DNA of 64,000 nucleotides from Casuarius casuarius (GCA_003342895.1 PTFA01000042.1:1488001-1552000), one strand, 5' to 3'; positions 46,803-60,700 are shown, counted from the first letter of the stretch. A program made the numbers and translations. Notes: a model not told the origin generated them from the letters alone.

Positions 46803-46907
46803 CCATTTTACAGGTGGAAAACAGAGGCAGAAAGAGTGCAGGATTGGATGCCTACCACAGGATCATATAACGAGGCTGTGGCAGAGACAAAATCTGATGC
46901 CTGATCA
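46803..46907 (+). mobile_element. MIR-like SINE fragment
   Basis: CATTTTACAGGTGGAAAACA, GAGGCAGAAAGAG, GGATCATATAACGAGG and CTGTGGCAGAGAC follow the order of the MIR core (ATTTTACAGATGAGGAAACTGAGGC...TCACACAGCTAG...GTGGCAGAG). This is a diverged tRNA-derived SINE of the amniote/mammal MIR type. MIR-like copies in birds are few and old. Confidence 0.55.
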
Positions 46908-49900
46908 TGAACACTCATCCAATGCGTTACCGGCATTACCATTTTTATTACTTGCTCTGAGATGTATTAAAAACGCCCCAAGGGGGCAGGGAAAGGTTTC
47001 TTTCCCCCACTTCTTTGATGAATAGTGTACGGAAAAGATAGCATTAAGCAGCAAGTTCTGTGTCTTGTTCTCAAATTATGAAGTGTTGTGTTTATTCTCC
47101 TTGACTCTCAATAGACTAATTCCTTGGAGTACAACCTAGCAAGAGGACACAAAAAAACCTTTTTCTCCATATGGCTTCTCTTGGTAATGCTGGCATCAAG
47201 CTGGCCTCTGAGACATGTAGGAGTAACAGCTCAGGAAAGGTCAGTCAGAGAGCGCGTAGCTGTTGGAGGGCCCAGTCCAGCCCCATCAGTGTTAACGAAA
47301 GACTCCCTTGCAGGAGGGTGGTCACCGAGCACCATGAGCTGGGACTTCACTTGCACATCCCAGGCTATGGCAACAGAGTGAGGAAGGCTCTGCGGGAGCA
47401 GAGGGGAACATAACATGTCAGGGGAGCCATAAGGTAAATGGTGAAAAAGAGGTGGGCTAAAGGAAAGAGGAGAGACTGAGATGCATTACCAGGAGGACAG
47501 CGAGGCTGAAGCACAGAGCTTGTCGGCTTAGCACAATGTTCAGGGAAGCCCTCTGTCATCCAGACCAATTTCCCAGTGTTTCTGAGATTTGGAGGCCCAC
47601 AATGAAGTAAGTGGGAGGAGAGACTTGAGAGCATTCCTGGAAAATCCTGCATTATGGAATAATACCTCCTGCCATGACCAAAGAACTGAGTGGAAATCCA
47701 CTTGATTCTTAGCTGTAGCTACCGAAGACAGCATCTGCACCACCACGTAATAAGCATAAGAAACTATTGCCTTTGAGAGTCACTCTTGAGAAATAGTCCT
47801 GGCTATAGTGACCTACTTCAGTAGTATAGCTCAGTACAGATCAGGAAGCCCTTATGGCTCACAGTTAGCTCTAGGTCTGAGGGGTCTTTCTGTTACAACC
47901 CTGACTCAGGATATCTCAGCTTGGACAATGATAATTCGGAAAGCCAAGCTGCTTTTTTAGCAGGGTGCACTTAAGTTGGGAGGGAAAGCACATACTTTAC
48001 TCTTCATCAAGATATCTAACGAGAAGACACCAGCTTCCTTTAAAATATTTTAACAAAGCATGGAGATTTTCAATAGCTAATTTCCAGATTTCTACTTTTG
48101 TGAGTGCCACTTGGGAGCGGGAAGAGTTTCTGAGCCATTCCCTGCGCTAAATCACTGACTCCCACTTCTCTCAATCAACAGCGCCGCTTACTGGCCACGG
48201 GGCTAGAGGAGGGAGAGGGTGTTTTGTCCCATAACCCATCTCCTGCAAGAGCTTTTTGCAACAACTGAAACACAACATTTAACAAACCTCCACAATGTTT
48301 CGGGCACATGGAAGAAAATTCAATGCACTCTAGCAAATCCCAGAAAGGACCCTGAAAACCTTGACACCTTGTTTCACTGCTGTAGTAGAATCAAGTCAGA
48401 GCAGATTTGCATTTCCAAGGGAACTGCATCATCCCTTGCAACCGTAAAAAGACACAAATGTATTCTGTTTGATCCATCAAATAGCCAGTTCCACTGTAAC
48501 AGGAATTTGTCACATATATGTTAATTGAAAGGAGAAATAATTCAGAATCCTGAAAGGATCATGTGGAGGGGCTGAGTCATTACAAGAATAATTGACAGTG
48601 GCATTTTACAATTTTAATACAGAGCTCTTGTAAATAAAGCCTGGCCATATAAAATGTACGACTTTCATGTAACACAAATGCCATGCTACTTATTTACATA
48701 TGTTGAATTGTAGAGTAAGCTGAGCAAATAGATCAAGAAGATAGATATAACATATGCCCTCCTCCATTTTAAGGCTGATTCTGTGCTTTCAGGGCTAAAT
48801 ACACCATCACAGTGTGCGACTGGGACCTACTCATCCGCTAGGATCATACCCCATACACCCGTCCTTGTTTCAGTTACTAAAGGTCATTCATTAACATTGT
48901 TAAGCATTTCTTAAGTGCTAGAATAGATTCGGTATACACTGATCACACCTTGCGGGCGCACCTGGGATACAGCCTCAGTGATATCTTTCAAAAAAAAATG
49001 CATGTACAAAGAATAGGTAAGAATAAAGAAAGACATCTTCTATGCAAATGACAGGGACGAAAACCTGGTATGACATTTTCTTGCCATTGCAGGTGCCCAG
49101 TTTAAAAGAAATTAATTCTCTGGATAATAAAAAAAAGTTCAAAAATTGCACAGTTTGCACAGCTATGCATGCGATATAACATAACTCTTCCTGTTCAGTC
49201 TATGAGCACTCCAGAAACAAGATGGTTAGTGTCACAAACCAAAATGGGCTTAGACCTGATCCCGATGTGCGAGTCCCCAGAACATTTTAGTATGTGCCTT
49301 GCAAATGTTATTTCCCTGAAATTGCAGAAAGCATTTAGAAGAATATGCTTTGACCTATATCCGCCACACCAACTTTATCAAACAATTTTGTTGAACATCT
49401 TGTTTTGCGGGCCCCCCAGCTCGTTCTGTAGAGGCTTCCTGCTCCTTGCAATCCAGTACAAAAATTTTAGACTTTGCTTGCACTGTCTCCGCAGTGGGGC
49501 CTCAGCCTTTGAGCCCAGCAGGGCTGGGTCCAGAGCAACCCATTTGCGTAGGTAGAGCAAGATTGAAACGTATGTATATGTGCGTGCTCAGCCTACCATG
49601 CAGCTCTTTCATTGGCAGTACTTTAGCCTGAATCCTGTGGGAAAGGGATACCACAACCAAGCTTCGTCTGCCTACAACGGCTTTTGGACCTGTTGTCTGA
49701 TTTCAGCTGAACATGACGGGGCACTACTCACAGATGCTACATTTTTGCACGTTTCGTGAAAATCAGACTCAAATCACAGACTTGACAGAGTGCCTTCTGC
49801 AAGAGAGAGAGCGGCAAAAGCTAGCCCTTTACCCAGGCCAAGGGGCCGCACCTGGACACCCACTAGCACGAGATGCTGACCCGGCAGTGCGTCCGTAACT

Positions 49901-50689
49901 CTGCCAGCCCAGACTGCCACCTGCCTGCCCAAGGAGACTAGGGACACCTGTAATTTGCAGGGATTATTACTCATTTTCCTCCCAGTCTTCCTCAGCTCAC
50001 CGCAGCTAAAAAGAAACAAATTATGCTCAGGTTTCCACTTCGAAAAGTGTGCCTTAAGACATAAAGAAATGCAGGCGAGGCACCAAAGCAGAAGCAAAGC
50101 GGCCAATCCAGAGCATCAGCTAGAGGCAGGCAAGCAGTGACAAGGAGAGGCTCTGCTTCGCTTCTGCCGGCTTCAAAAAGCCCTGCTCTGTGCCATGTTT
50201 GACAAGAGCAGGACATAGGGGAAAGGTGGCATTTTGCAATTGTGAATTTTGGCTGAAGATGAAGGATTTGGGCAAGAAAAGACAGACCATGGGGACAGGT
50301 AAAAAGTTCGTGTGCTGCTTTTCTAAATTCTCTATGCAAAGCCATGTAAAGATTTTGAGACTAATGAACATTTCTCAAAAACAGCTGACAGAGGACAAAT
50401 GTAAGATCTGAACTGGCTTTTCATCTCTGAGCTTTTACTACGGTGGATTTAAGTGCAATTCTCGTCATGACAAGACAGAAGTTTAAACAGCGTAAAGGCT
50501 TTTATTGTGCCTAATTTTCTCTCCGTCTATGCTTCATTACTGCTTGGTAGCTTGTTTCACGCAAACAATTGCCAGTTTCCAGAAAAACAAGAGGACCTAT
50601 GGAGGTGTCTGCATCGAACATATTCCTCAGAGAATGAGAAATCTCCAGTGGAGAAAGACGTGGATTCTTGTTAAGCACTGGAAATAGGC
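46908..50689. other. Gene-free stretch with one candidate element
   Basis: No exon is recognised. The block 48530-48710 is repeat-free and has TGAGTCATTA (AP-1 core 48573-48579), AATAATTGACAG (TGACAG at 48593-48598) and CTTGTAAATAAAGCC. It could be a regulatory element. Confidence 0.4.
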
Positions 50690-51070
50690 TGAAATGTAAA
50701 CGTGTACTCCTTTCTACAACGGGCCTAATTGCCCATAAATGTCATTAAGTCAAGAAATGTTTTCCACCAAATTAACTTTGACTCGTGATGTCTAATTAGC
50801 TGGAGATGCTGAAAGATAACAACTTATCAGTCACTGTTTAAGAAAACATACTTAATGGTTGACTTTTTTTGCTAGCAGCCATGTTGAACCAGGTATTGTA
50901 GCTGTCAAAACGGAGCATTATTGGAGCAATTAAGGACAATATCTCCGTGCAGGATAATTTGACAGCTCGCTCGCAGGCAAGAAGTGCACTTGAGCCGAAA
51001 ACTTTCTGGGAACTGATTTTTCATTGTACAGAAGCAACCATAGATGTTACTTTTTTAAAGTAAATGCGTA
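50690..51070. promoter_or_regulatory. Candidate conserved enhancer with inverted TALE-site pair
   Basis: Motifs include GCCTAATTGCCC, CTAATTAGC (TAATTA at 50793-50798), GCATTATTGGAGCAATTAAGG, and CTGTCAAA (50902-50909) facing TTTGACAG (50958-50965) 48 bases later. CTGTCA/TGACAG is the MEIS/PREP/TGIF core. The block is long, unique and free of repeats. It is one of the two best enhancer candidates in the desert. Conservation is not tested. Confidence 0.4.
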
Positions 51071-54000
51071 AGCATCACTCACCTACCTTTCTTCTCCCAC
51101 TCACCTCGAGTCAAGCTCTCTAAAAGTGAAGGCACAGTTTTCACGAGATGGTATTCAACTCTCTATAGAGAAAAGGGAAGGAGGGGAGGGGGAAGGGACA
51201 GTTAAATCCTTATATTTTACTCTGGTAATCTGTATTAGTGTACATCTTTTTATCTTTTACAGATTATAAGCATCCAAAATATCTCACGAGAAAAATGAGT
51301 GCCTGCTGCTGTATGGGCAGGGGAGTGGGCACCAAAGCTGGAAAACTTGAGTTCCCGGTGCATTGCCTAGAATATATTTAACAAGATGATACTGCAAAAT
51401 GAGAACTCGGATTTGAGTTCTCAAGAAGAAAAAAATAACATCAAGCTCTCAGAATTGTCTGCCTCTTGGTTACAAGCTCTCATAAGTGCTTCTAGATTCC
51501 CCTCTGCTGATTTTATTTCATATTGCCCTCCTACAGCTATTTATTCTAATTGTTCACCATGATACATAATTGCCACATTCACTGTTTTTCTCTCCATGCC
51601 AGATAGTTTTCAAACTTTCTGACTTCTTGTTCAGAACAGGTGTAAATCAGCACAACTCCACTGCAGCCAGCGTAGCTATAATTATTTACCACACTGAACA
51701 CTTGCTTCTTAAAATGTGGCTGTACTGTTTAGTATCTCCAAGATTATCATCCTTATAATCCAATGGATTATTGCCTATTTAGAGATTTTAATATTGATTT
51801 CACCCACTCTTTTTTTTAGCCCATCACACTAGCTGTACACACTTCTCTCTTTTCCTTTCCTCTCCTTTCCTAAAACACGCTGTAACACATCCAGGCAGTA
51901 AGATCTCTACAGTAAAAAGAACTGTCTCAGTTTCCTTCCAAGTACTGATTTTAACCAAAACCCTGCTTTTCTCCTTCAATTGTGTGTGGCCCTGTTCTAT
52001 TTAATGTTCTATCTAACAGGATGTGTTAGAGGCAGAATAGAAACAAACTATGAGAGTGGAGTGGCGAATGAGTTAATAATCTTCACCGGTAGGTTATAAA
52101 TTAGAATGATATTTCTGCGAGCCTGGGAAGTTATTTTAATCTCAACACTATGAACATTTCTCATGGCCCATTGCACATATGCCACCCACTAAGGACATTG
52201 AATCTGTGTTGTAAAGAAGATGCTGACCTCCAGAAAAGGTTCCATAGTTCAGGCTTAGGATGTCAAAATAGGAATAGATCCTGTCTGACAGAGACAGGGG
52301 GACAACTTCCGACTAGTCTGGGTTTAACCCAGTGGGTTGTGCTGTAGGATATCAAAGGGCTGAGAGTTGCAAAGCGATCTACAGGACGTAGACACTATTC
52401 TGCCTGTGCAAACGGAAGGTGTGCTGCTAAACCCTCGCGGGGCTGATTGGCAAACTCTGAAGTGTTTGGCAAAGTGGAGGAAATTAAGCACAGATAGAAA
52501 CACTTTGAAATACAGTGTGTGTGTATATATACATTGATTTATATTGCACTCTGTTGCAATCATCTGCTCTCTATTACCCGCATCTTTTGAGAGGGCTCCT
52601 TTGCAGTGCTGGAGGATGATGTTACTTCTTCCTGAATAAACTATGCATTTCTAGCAAAGGATGCCAGTTAGTGAGTCATCTTCTTGCGGTCTTCCCCCGG
52701 CTTTTTCCTCAAGGAGGGAAGCTGGATTTATTTACTGCAGGGCGCCCCGAGCCCTCCTCCGCCGCACGGCAAGCTTTTGCGCTAGGCAGCCCTCAGCGGA
52801 GCAGCCACCAGCTTCTCCGGCACCAGGTCACAGGGGGACAGTCCGGCCAGGTTATTCACGCAGCATCTCGGAGGGTTTCCCTTTTGTCTCCTCCCTTAAC
52901 ACCTGCTCCTCCCGCTCGTTCTGGAACCTGGTCTTTTGGATCTTCTTTCTTCTTTTTTTTTTGGCTTTCGTTCCCTCCAATGCCTTGTCCGTGGCCACGC
53001 TCTGCCTCGCGCTGCCGGTCATGTAGAGGAAACCCCCCTTTTCTGTTAGCTACCCTGGCTTTGTTCAAAGGCAGACAAAAGTCCCTGTCCTTGTTCTGCG
53101 GGGGCCTCCGCAGTAGGTAGCTGCCACACCAAGCACCCATGTGCGGTAATGCTGCCATGGGGGAGTTCTCCCTTTCAGTGGCTTTCCCTCTACTTCTTGG
53201 GCCCCTCAGAAGCAGCAGTCATTGAGGTCTATCTACAAATATTTTCCCACAACTACTTTCTTATTTTAATTTTATGCAGCACCAAAATACTCCCTTTGGC
53301 CTTCAAACATGAAAGATATGACAGGACATGTCAGTTGAGGAGTACCCTGTTTTCTAAAGATAGGGCCAAAGTCATTGCTTTATATTGGGATTTTCTAAAA
53401 CGAGGAGCTATTGAACTAGGGCTTGTATTTCAAAACCATATACTACCATCTCATTTTCCAGGAAAAAGCAAAAGTGAGTAAGTTTCTGATGATATTTTCA
53501 TAATAGGCCCTACAGGTGGGTTGGAAAAATTACACACATCCATTTTTTTTTGTCCTCAAAATACAAAAAACGCTGAAGTATTTCAATCTCTTTCATTTCC
53601 TCATAGCAAGTTATGATTTACAAACGAACTGAATGCTCATACATTATTTAATGCTCGTGGGAACTGCAGGTGTCCAGTATTTTGTTTTAATTGGGCAGTG
53701 AGTGCACTTGCATGCAGACGCTAGCGAGCCTGTCACCCCGTGCAGAAGGGTATCCCGGACAGCAGACGGCAGCAGCTGTTTGGAAACCCACGGAAACAAC
53801 AAACACAAGTTTGAGGTAGGAAGTGAAAAATAATTCCCATCAGTCTGCTTCCCCATTTCAGTTTACAAGGGCGAGCTGGTTACTCTATCCAGGACACTCA
53901 GGGTAATATCTCCATGAAACTTTCACGCAACCAAGCATCCAAGGGCTTTTGATCCAAAAATATTCCAGAGCGCTGAATCCGCTAAGGTCATGAGGAAATA

Positions 54001-55989
54001 CTTGTTTTTATATTGGATCCGCAGCAGGTATGCCCTTATTTTAAAATCACAGGAATACTTTTTGCAGCTCTTCCTACTTTCCTCGCACAAGCCCCAGGCC
54101 TGCGGGGCTCACCACACAAGATAATTTCATGGCATGCCATGTAAAGAGTAACAGAGGAGTCTCCCTCTGTGACCTAAGGAAATACGAGCTTTAAGCATTA
54201 TCTCCGAAAAAAGAAAAAATTGACGTGCCGCTTGTCAGCAAACATTCACACTGGTTGAAGAAGCTATGCAGCTCTTCATAGCTGAACAGCAGGAAATACC
54301 TTGGGTGGAGGCCAGAGAGATGAAAGTAAGAAAAAAACCACAAAATTGTATTCAAAGCAACTTATCGGAACTGACAAAGCTGAGCTTTCCAACGGAGCTG
54401 TAGTAATCATAATTTTCTGCTAGGGTTGAACCAGAGAGTGTACAGAACTGCAGGGTATTCCTCAGGTATAGCAGGGTACCACTGTACGACATAAAATGTA
54501 GCAGAAATCACGCCAGTCGTTCTGAAGGAATTAGGATTTTTTTTCAGAATAATTTGAAACATGTAAAACCTAGCTACAACTGCAAGCGTAAGAGTAATTT
54601 TTTTCCCTTTCAACTTGCTGCAGTGAAACAGCTTTAGGAGAGCTCTCCTTTCTTCAAACATAAGCATGCTGTGTAACTTGAAAACATACAGTTGGAGAAA
54701 GAGATCCAACCCCCCCGCTGTACTGCAATATTGTCAAGAGTCTCCGGGAGACTCAGGGGACATTGGGAGTGTGGCCCGTGCTTCGCTCGTACTTCCCCTC
54801 ATTATTTCTAGGTAGGAAGCACAGCACAAGCCGGGGCGGACGTGACACCGATTTGAGCACTTTGCGATGCCCTGCATGGCACAAAGAGTGCACGACATTC
54901 AGAGAAAGTTTTTCTACTAATGCCACTTCAGTTTGCAATTTTCTGAATTTAGGGATAGGGTTTTAAGGATTAGGATTTGGGAGGGAGAGGCTATAATTAT
55001 ACGATTCATTGCTGGCACAGCAATTAAAAAGCAGGTTTGTTTTCCTTCAAAATACTGAATAGCCACTGCAATAAGTTTACAACAATCGACTGGCGTACAG
55101 GCATAAGGAACTACCTTGTATATCATGTGCTGTACTAAGTTTTCTTGGGACTTGGGGTCAGTTTGTGGCTGTGAATTCCATATGTTCACCTGTTCTCGGT
55201 TTCATTCACTTAACAGATACATTTTGAAAGCAAGTCACTATACACTGCCCTCTTCATCCAAACCAAGAAAACTCTCCTTTAAGAACATTTCTGGGGAAAA
55301 GAGCAGCTTAGCAGAAAATTATGGGTTGCAGAATTTTAGATATTGTACACAACACACTCAAAAACATTCACAGCTCTAGTTTCCCTTTCAAGCTGTTTTA
55401 AAAGGAACAGTGATAAGGTAAGTAGGATTTGGAGACATGGATTAGAAGTGGTATTATGTTCAGATTGACAGCTTCTACAGTGAGTTTCAATCAGAAGAAA
55501 AAAATTTTGACATATGACTTGCTAAAAAAAAATCACCTATGGGGTCATCTGTGACTATGTTCTCTAAATGTAAACTGCTGTTTAACGTAGAAAGACAAAG
55601 AATAATAGAATTCACAGCATAAAACAGCCAGGGGCTAAGTAACACATCCCAAACACAGCTTTTGCATTGTTTTAACGTGATCTAATTTGACAGCCAAGCA
55701 AATTAATTATTTTTCTGACCTTCATTGCCTTGCACAACAGCATTTTGACAACACAGATGATATTTAAATTTACATTGCCCATTCAATCATTGCGCCAGCT
55801 CTCACAAAAGAGCGGGTTAGCCTAAAAAGGGAATAGCGAGGGCAGAAGGAAAAGAGAAGAGGGAAGAAGGCAGCAGATTTTAAAGACAGGGAAAACAAAA
55901 TTCTTCCCAGCTCTCCAGCAAACAGCTGCCTCATTCGCCAACTTTCAGCGTGCAAACGCAAATCCGCCACTTAATCTGACGGCGGTGAG
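51071..55989. other. Gene-free stretch
   Basis: No exon is recognised. It includes a faint old repeat (51636-51700), a small GT/TA repeat (about 52514-52532), and a moderately CpG-rich patch at 52740-53130 without core promoter motifs. Confidence 0.5.
51636..51700. mobile_element. Possible ancient amniote interspersed repeat
   Basis: AGGTGTAAATCAGCACAACTC and CACTGCAGCCAGCGTAGCTA, then ATTATTTACC, resemble the old repeat GGTGTAAATCAGCATAACTCC...GGAGCTACACTGATTTACACC common in reptiles and birds. The inverted ends suggest a DNA-transposon or SINE origin. It is diverged. Confidence 0.45.
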
Positions 55990-56540
55990 GCAGAAAGGCT
56001 TATTTGCTTGCCGATGATACCTGTTGACCAATTTCTCTGCCTCTCCGTTTCAAATCCTCTGTTGCTGTCAGGGCCACATGCTTTCTTGCTCGTCTGGGGT
56101 GGCCCAGCCTCATTAGCAGAGGCTTTGGCGCGTGTTGGTTAATTGAGCCCCGTTCTCGCCACCTGCCACTCGCAAGCCTCATCTGGGCGCTAACTGCTTC
56201 TAATTGTCATCATACGGCCGGCGCGCCGCAACAACTTGAGAACAGACCCGGAGCAGCACGCGCTGGCCGGGGCTCGGCAATAACCTGGGGAGCCACGGCG
56301 CAGTGAGCAGCAGCGAGTGGAACAATTTATCAAGGGACCAGATGTTTGGAGAGGAAAGGCGCCTTGCGCTAACATCAGGTGCCGACGCCTCGATGTCTAT
56401 TATCGTGTCAGATGTTAAGTCTGGCCGCCTCTTGCCTACAAGGCTCCTCGATAAGCGGCTGCACGCTAGCCTCACTCCCGTCTTATTGACAACGGAGATA
56501 TAAACGGGGGGAGCAAGTACAATGATTTAAACATATGTGA
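55990..56540. promoter_or_regulatory. Candidate conserved enhancer, CpG-bearing
   Basis: This long unique block has an unusual motif density: CCTCATTAGCAG, GGTTAATTGAGCC (TTAATTGA at 56139-56146), TAATTGTCATC (from 56201), GGAACAATTTATC (AACAAT at 56321-56326), CAGGTG (56376-56381), TTATTGACAACGG and a CATATG E-box (56532-56537). CpG is locally raised without island character. Together with 50690-51070 it is the strongest enhancer-like region in the desert. No ORF is convincing. Confidence 0.4.
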
Positions 56541-57608
56541 AGTTTTGCAGCTCATTAATCTACAGCACAAATCCCACAGCAGAAGTCCCATCACTTGCCA
56601 CAGCTAGACAGGACAAAGCACTAAAAAAAGATATTCCGGAGGGACAGGCCTATGATAGGGAGCGAACAAATTGGCCTACCGTGTTTTTGACGTCTCAACG
56701 TTTTATATATAAACCGGTGCTGCTGGGCATTTTATTTTGAACAAATATAAAATGGATGAATTCTTTAATCTTGGAGGAAGAGACAGTGTAAGAGGGAAAC
56801 TGCACATTTTCAAAGGCCTTTTAAACATGTAGGATGTCCACACATTGCAAAACAGATTGCTGTCTGGAGGATGGGTGGTCTTAAAAGAGCAAATAAATTA
56901 CAATAGTAAATAATGCTGAAAAGAAACACAGGGACAGTGAACAAATTAAAAACAAGATTTATGAGTTCTTCTGTCCGCAGAACATTAGTGGCATGAGTCG
57001 TAAAAGATACCACTTCGTACAGTATTTACAAATATTCTTTGAATGGGTCCTAAGTTTTTTTGTTTTTTAAGAATACACAGCTATTGTAAAGCTTAGGCTC
57101 TTTCTGAGCTGCATCTGTAAATGCAAGACAATATATTTTGATGATGCAAAAATCTGATTTAAACTTTGATAAACTCTGCCACCTGATACACAGTTGCAGC
57201 ACATAGTCTGGCTTTGAAATCAGTCAGTCCTGCATGCCCCAAAATTGAGACTCCCCAATAAAGATTCAGCGATATCCCCCATGCCCATTGGGATCAATTT
57301 CTCTCCACCAGCTCCCCCTGTGCATGGGCTCAGGGTTTTCTCTAGATCCACATCCAGGCTTCTCCATGGAGAGCTTGCAGCTTGGAGAACAAGGGAATTC
57401 TCCCACAAAACAGCTGGTGAAGCAACAGCGAGACAATTGCTCTCGCAGGAATAACCTTCCTGTGTCAGTACACCCTGCAATACAACTTTCTCCTTCAGAC
57501 TCCTTTTCCCAAGCCACTGCTCCCCAGTCCTGGGTGCTGCCTGCAGATTTTAGTGTATCCCACTCCCTCTCCATCAGTCCTTTCCTCCCCTTGGTCATCT
57601 TTTGCTCA
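56541..57608. other. Gene-free stretch
   Basis: AT-rich to about 57200, then balanced sequence leading into a CR1 fragment. The 194-codon minus-strand ORF across 57266-57850 runs antisense through the CR1 and is a chance ORF. Confidence 0.5.
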
Positions 57609-57780
57609 GTTAAGCCATTGCCCAGCAAGGTTGTGCAGACTCCATCCTTGGAAGCTTTCAAGACCCAACTGGCCAAAGCCCTGAGCAGCCTGGTCTGATC
57701 CCAGAGCTGGCCTTGCTTGGGCAGGAGCTTGGACCAGAGGCCTACTGAGCTCCCTTCCAACCTGAATGATGTTATGATAA
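57609..57780 (+). mobile_element. CR1 LINE 3' end
   Basis: The order is diagnostic: CATTGCCCAGCAAGGTTGTG, AGACTCCATCCTTGGAAGC, TTTCAAGACCCAACTGGCC, AAAGCCCTGAGCAGCCTGG, TCTGATCCCAGAGCTGGCC, GCTCCCTTCCAACCTGAATG, then ATGTTATGAT. It follows the CR1 3' UTR line with its TCCCTTCCAACCTGAATGATTCTATGAT terminus. This is a 5'-truncated copy in + orientation, moderately diverged. Confidence 0.9.
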
Positions 57781-60700
57781 AATCCATCCAGGGCATTACA
57801 AGCCAGGCAGACCTCCTGTATTCAATATTCAGCGGAGGATTCAAGGGCAAAAAGCTATCCCGAGCAAGGGCTTTTCACCTGGAAAAGGCCATGTGAACTT
57901 CTGGTGCCTCATCAATGAGTACTGCCTCCGGGGAGAACTTTCACCGTTTGCTGTGGCCTCCAGCCCGGAGCTCCATGCCACAAATAAAAAACAGGGTCTG
58001 GGGCCCCCAGGTAAAAGGCAGGCTGGGCATGATTTCAGATTTCAGGTCTACTCAGCAAGGAGATGCTCTGTTTCCTTCAGACCGCTCAGCCACCCCTCAC
58101 CTCCTCCCAAGACCTCCCCAAGAGCACACAGACCCAACGTCCCACTCTGAGATGCCACACCACACACAAAACCACCTCACAGGGAAAAGACTGGGCTTCC
58201 CTTCAGCATGTCCAGGAGAGCACTGTCACCACCAAGCTGTCTTCAGGTCAGCTCAGACCATAAGTTTATGGGAAGCAAAGCCAGGCAAACAGATCAAATC
58301 ACACTGCCGCAGTTGTCCTGGAGGTGCTTTCCCTTGCCCTTTTGCCAGAACCCCACAAACAAATTGAGGGAGCCTCTTCTCTTTAGGAGCTTCTTCCATG
58401 CATTGCTTCAGGCCTTGGAGCAGCTCGGGACATGCTCCAGAGGACCAGGAGCATTAGCACAGCTGAGGGCACCCTTCCCTCAGCCAGATACCTGCATGGG
58501 TGTCAGGACCAAGCCCTTGCTTGGACAGAAGCTGTGGGAGAGCAGGTTCCCGGAGTGAGTGAGGAGTCCCATTTGGGACAAAGCTCCATGAGGTCTTCTC
58601 TGAACTCTCCTCTTTGCTGCCTCTGACCACTGTCTCCCCTAAATACAGCTATGGCCAAATGTGGTCATTGCCCTGCAAGGTTGGGCTGGAGCTGTTATGC
58701 TGGCATAACACTTGACTGAAGATGCCAGCCTTCACAGGAATGACCACTGACAGCCTGCAGAATCAGTCAAACCACTGATTTTCAGCAGGGCTGGCATTTC
58801 TAAAGATGGGGGCACCTCAGCTTACTTCAGCTGTTTTCATGTTTAACATCTGCGCAGACTCTAGCTGTCCAGAGTCCTTCCACAGTCAGTGGAATCGCCG
58901 CTGGAGCGCGATCTACTCCACACATCTCTAGCACCTGCCTTAGGATGGGACAGCAGAGCTGGTCTTTTTCCAAGACTACATCAAGCAGTATATGCAACTA
59001 GCTTGGAGTGGAAGTACAGCAAGATAAAAAATGCAAGGGATTTTAAACATGGTGTTTGGGCACTCTCACAAGTTTTATTTCTTGCTGGGGTTTTTTGCAA
59101 TGGAAAAGTGCAGACAAATTCTAAAAATCAACTCTGACAGCTCATTTTGCTAACAAAAAAGCACACTTCTTGGAAGATAATCAGAGAATAAAACTAAAAT
59201 AGTCAAGAATATGATCTGTACAGTAGGGTTGATGCTCTTAAACCATTACTCTAGTTGACACAGTTGCTTAAAACATGGTATTTAAGTAAAAATGAACTGT
59301 GCCAGTGCTATAAAACACTAGACTGATTTCCAGAGGCATTAGGACAAAAGGGAGCATTATATAAGTCCCCCCACCACCACCTTGAAAAATCAGACAGCTT
59401 TTATTAAGGCATCAAAATATAAGCAATTTTAGTGCTTAATTTTGTGTACCCAGGATTAAGAAATAATCCCTGTGACAGACCCCAATTGTACAGTCAAAGT
59501 GCAAGTTTCCCCAGCTCATGTGAGCCCAGGTTTTCAGAAAAGGTCAAGACTGAACGAGAACATCTCTTACTGGATAGTCTTTGAACATCATACCATATTA
59601 GCCTTTTTTCCTTTTTCTTTTTCTTTTTACATCTGTTTCTATAGACACCCATACCAGCAATGAAGCAATGCTGCTTCAGGCTTCAATTCATACTGATTCA
59701 CAAATGCCTACCACTGATCCCTCGGTAAATAGACCCACAGTCCCTTGAATGCAAAAGATCTAAAGAAATTGCCTTTTAAGTTGCAGACCTAAAGCTGGCC
59801 CATCACAATGCTTTTTCCTGATGCCTTGCCTCGGATTTCTCTTTATTTTCCTTTTGTAGTTTTGTTTACTCAGTTAAAGATTATCCTGACAAAGGAAAAG
59901 AAAGAGATTTTTCTAGATTTTTTTTTTTTTTAGTGTTAGAATCAATGTATCATTTTGTGCCTGAAGAATATACTTACAGTATACTATCCTCTGGTGGAAA
60001 TACAGCATCAAAAAGACACTACTAGGATGTTTTTTAAGCCTCTTGATTAACTTCCACAAGAGAAAATTTAAAAGCGGTGAAGCCAAAACCTGGTTCTGTA
60101 ATTCCAAGATTTTCCTAAAAAGGTTAACTCTTCATAACATGATGCTGAGATACAGCAGTAAGCAACTCAAGGCGTTCTCTAAATCTGTACGAGCAATCTG
60201 TATATCCTGTACATCACAAAATGATAAATACATATGCTTTATTTCATAGCAGATTTGAGTCTTGAACTATTATCCTGATAGCCACAGAGAGTTTTACCTC
60301 ATTTTTGCTTCTGCAAGTTACAGCAGTGTGAGAAAGGAATTTAACAGCGTGAAATCTCCCGCTGTAACAAGCAGCACAGAAAACAGAGTGCGATTTCTTA
60401 TTAGCATGATTCCTTTGCCTAAAATTCTGGCAGATTTTCCAGAACATAACAGTTCCCTGAAAAATATTTCGATTGCCTGACAGAATTTGCCATTTTTTTA
60501 AAGAAATGACTAAACCTGTGATGTAAAAAGAGAGTGCTAGCTGGAGAGAATTTTGATTTCTTCTTTTCTGTTATATTGCAGAGCCCATATTAATAAAAAT
60601 AAGCAGTGCTTTACACATACTCATCCTGTAGTGGAATTTTTTTAACAGCTCTGAGTGAAGCCTTAAACTCGAAAAGCAGAGCTCTCCCACCACTGCAGAG

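Noticed and set aside
57266..57850. 194-codon minus-strand ORF
   Set aside because: It is antisense through a CR1 3' end, which is untranslated even in the sense direction.
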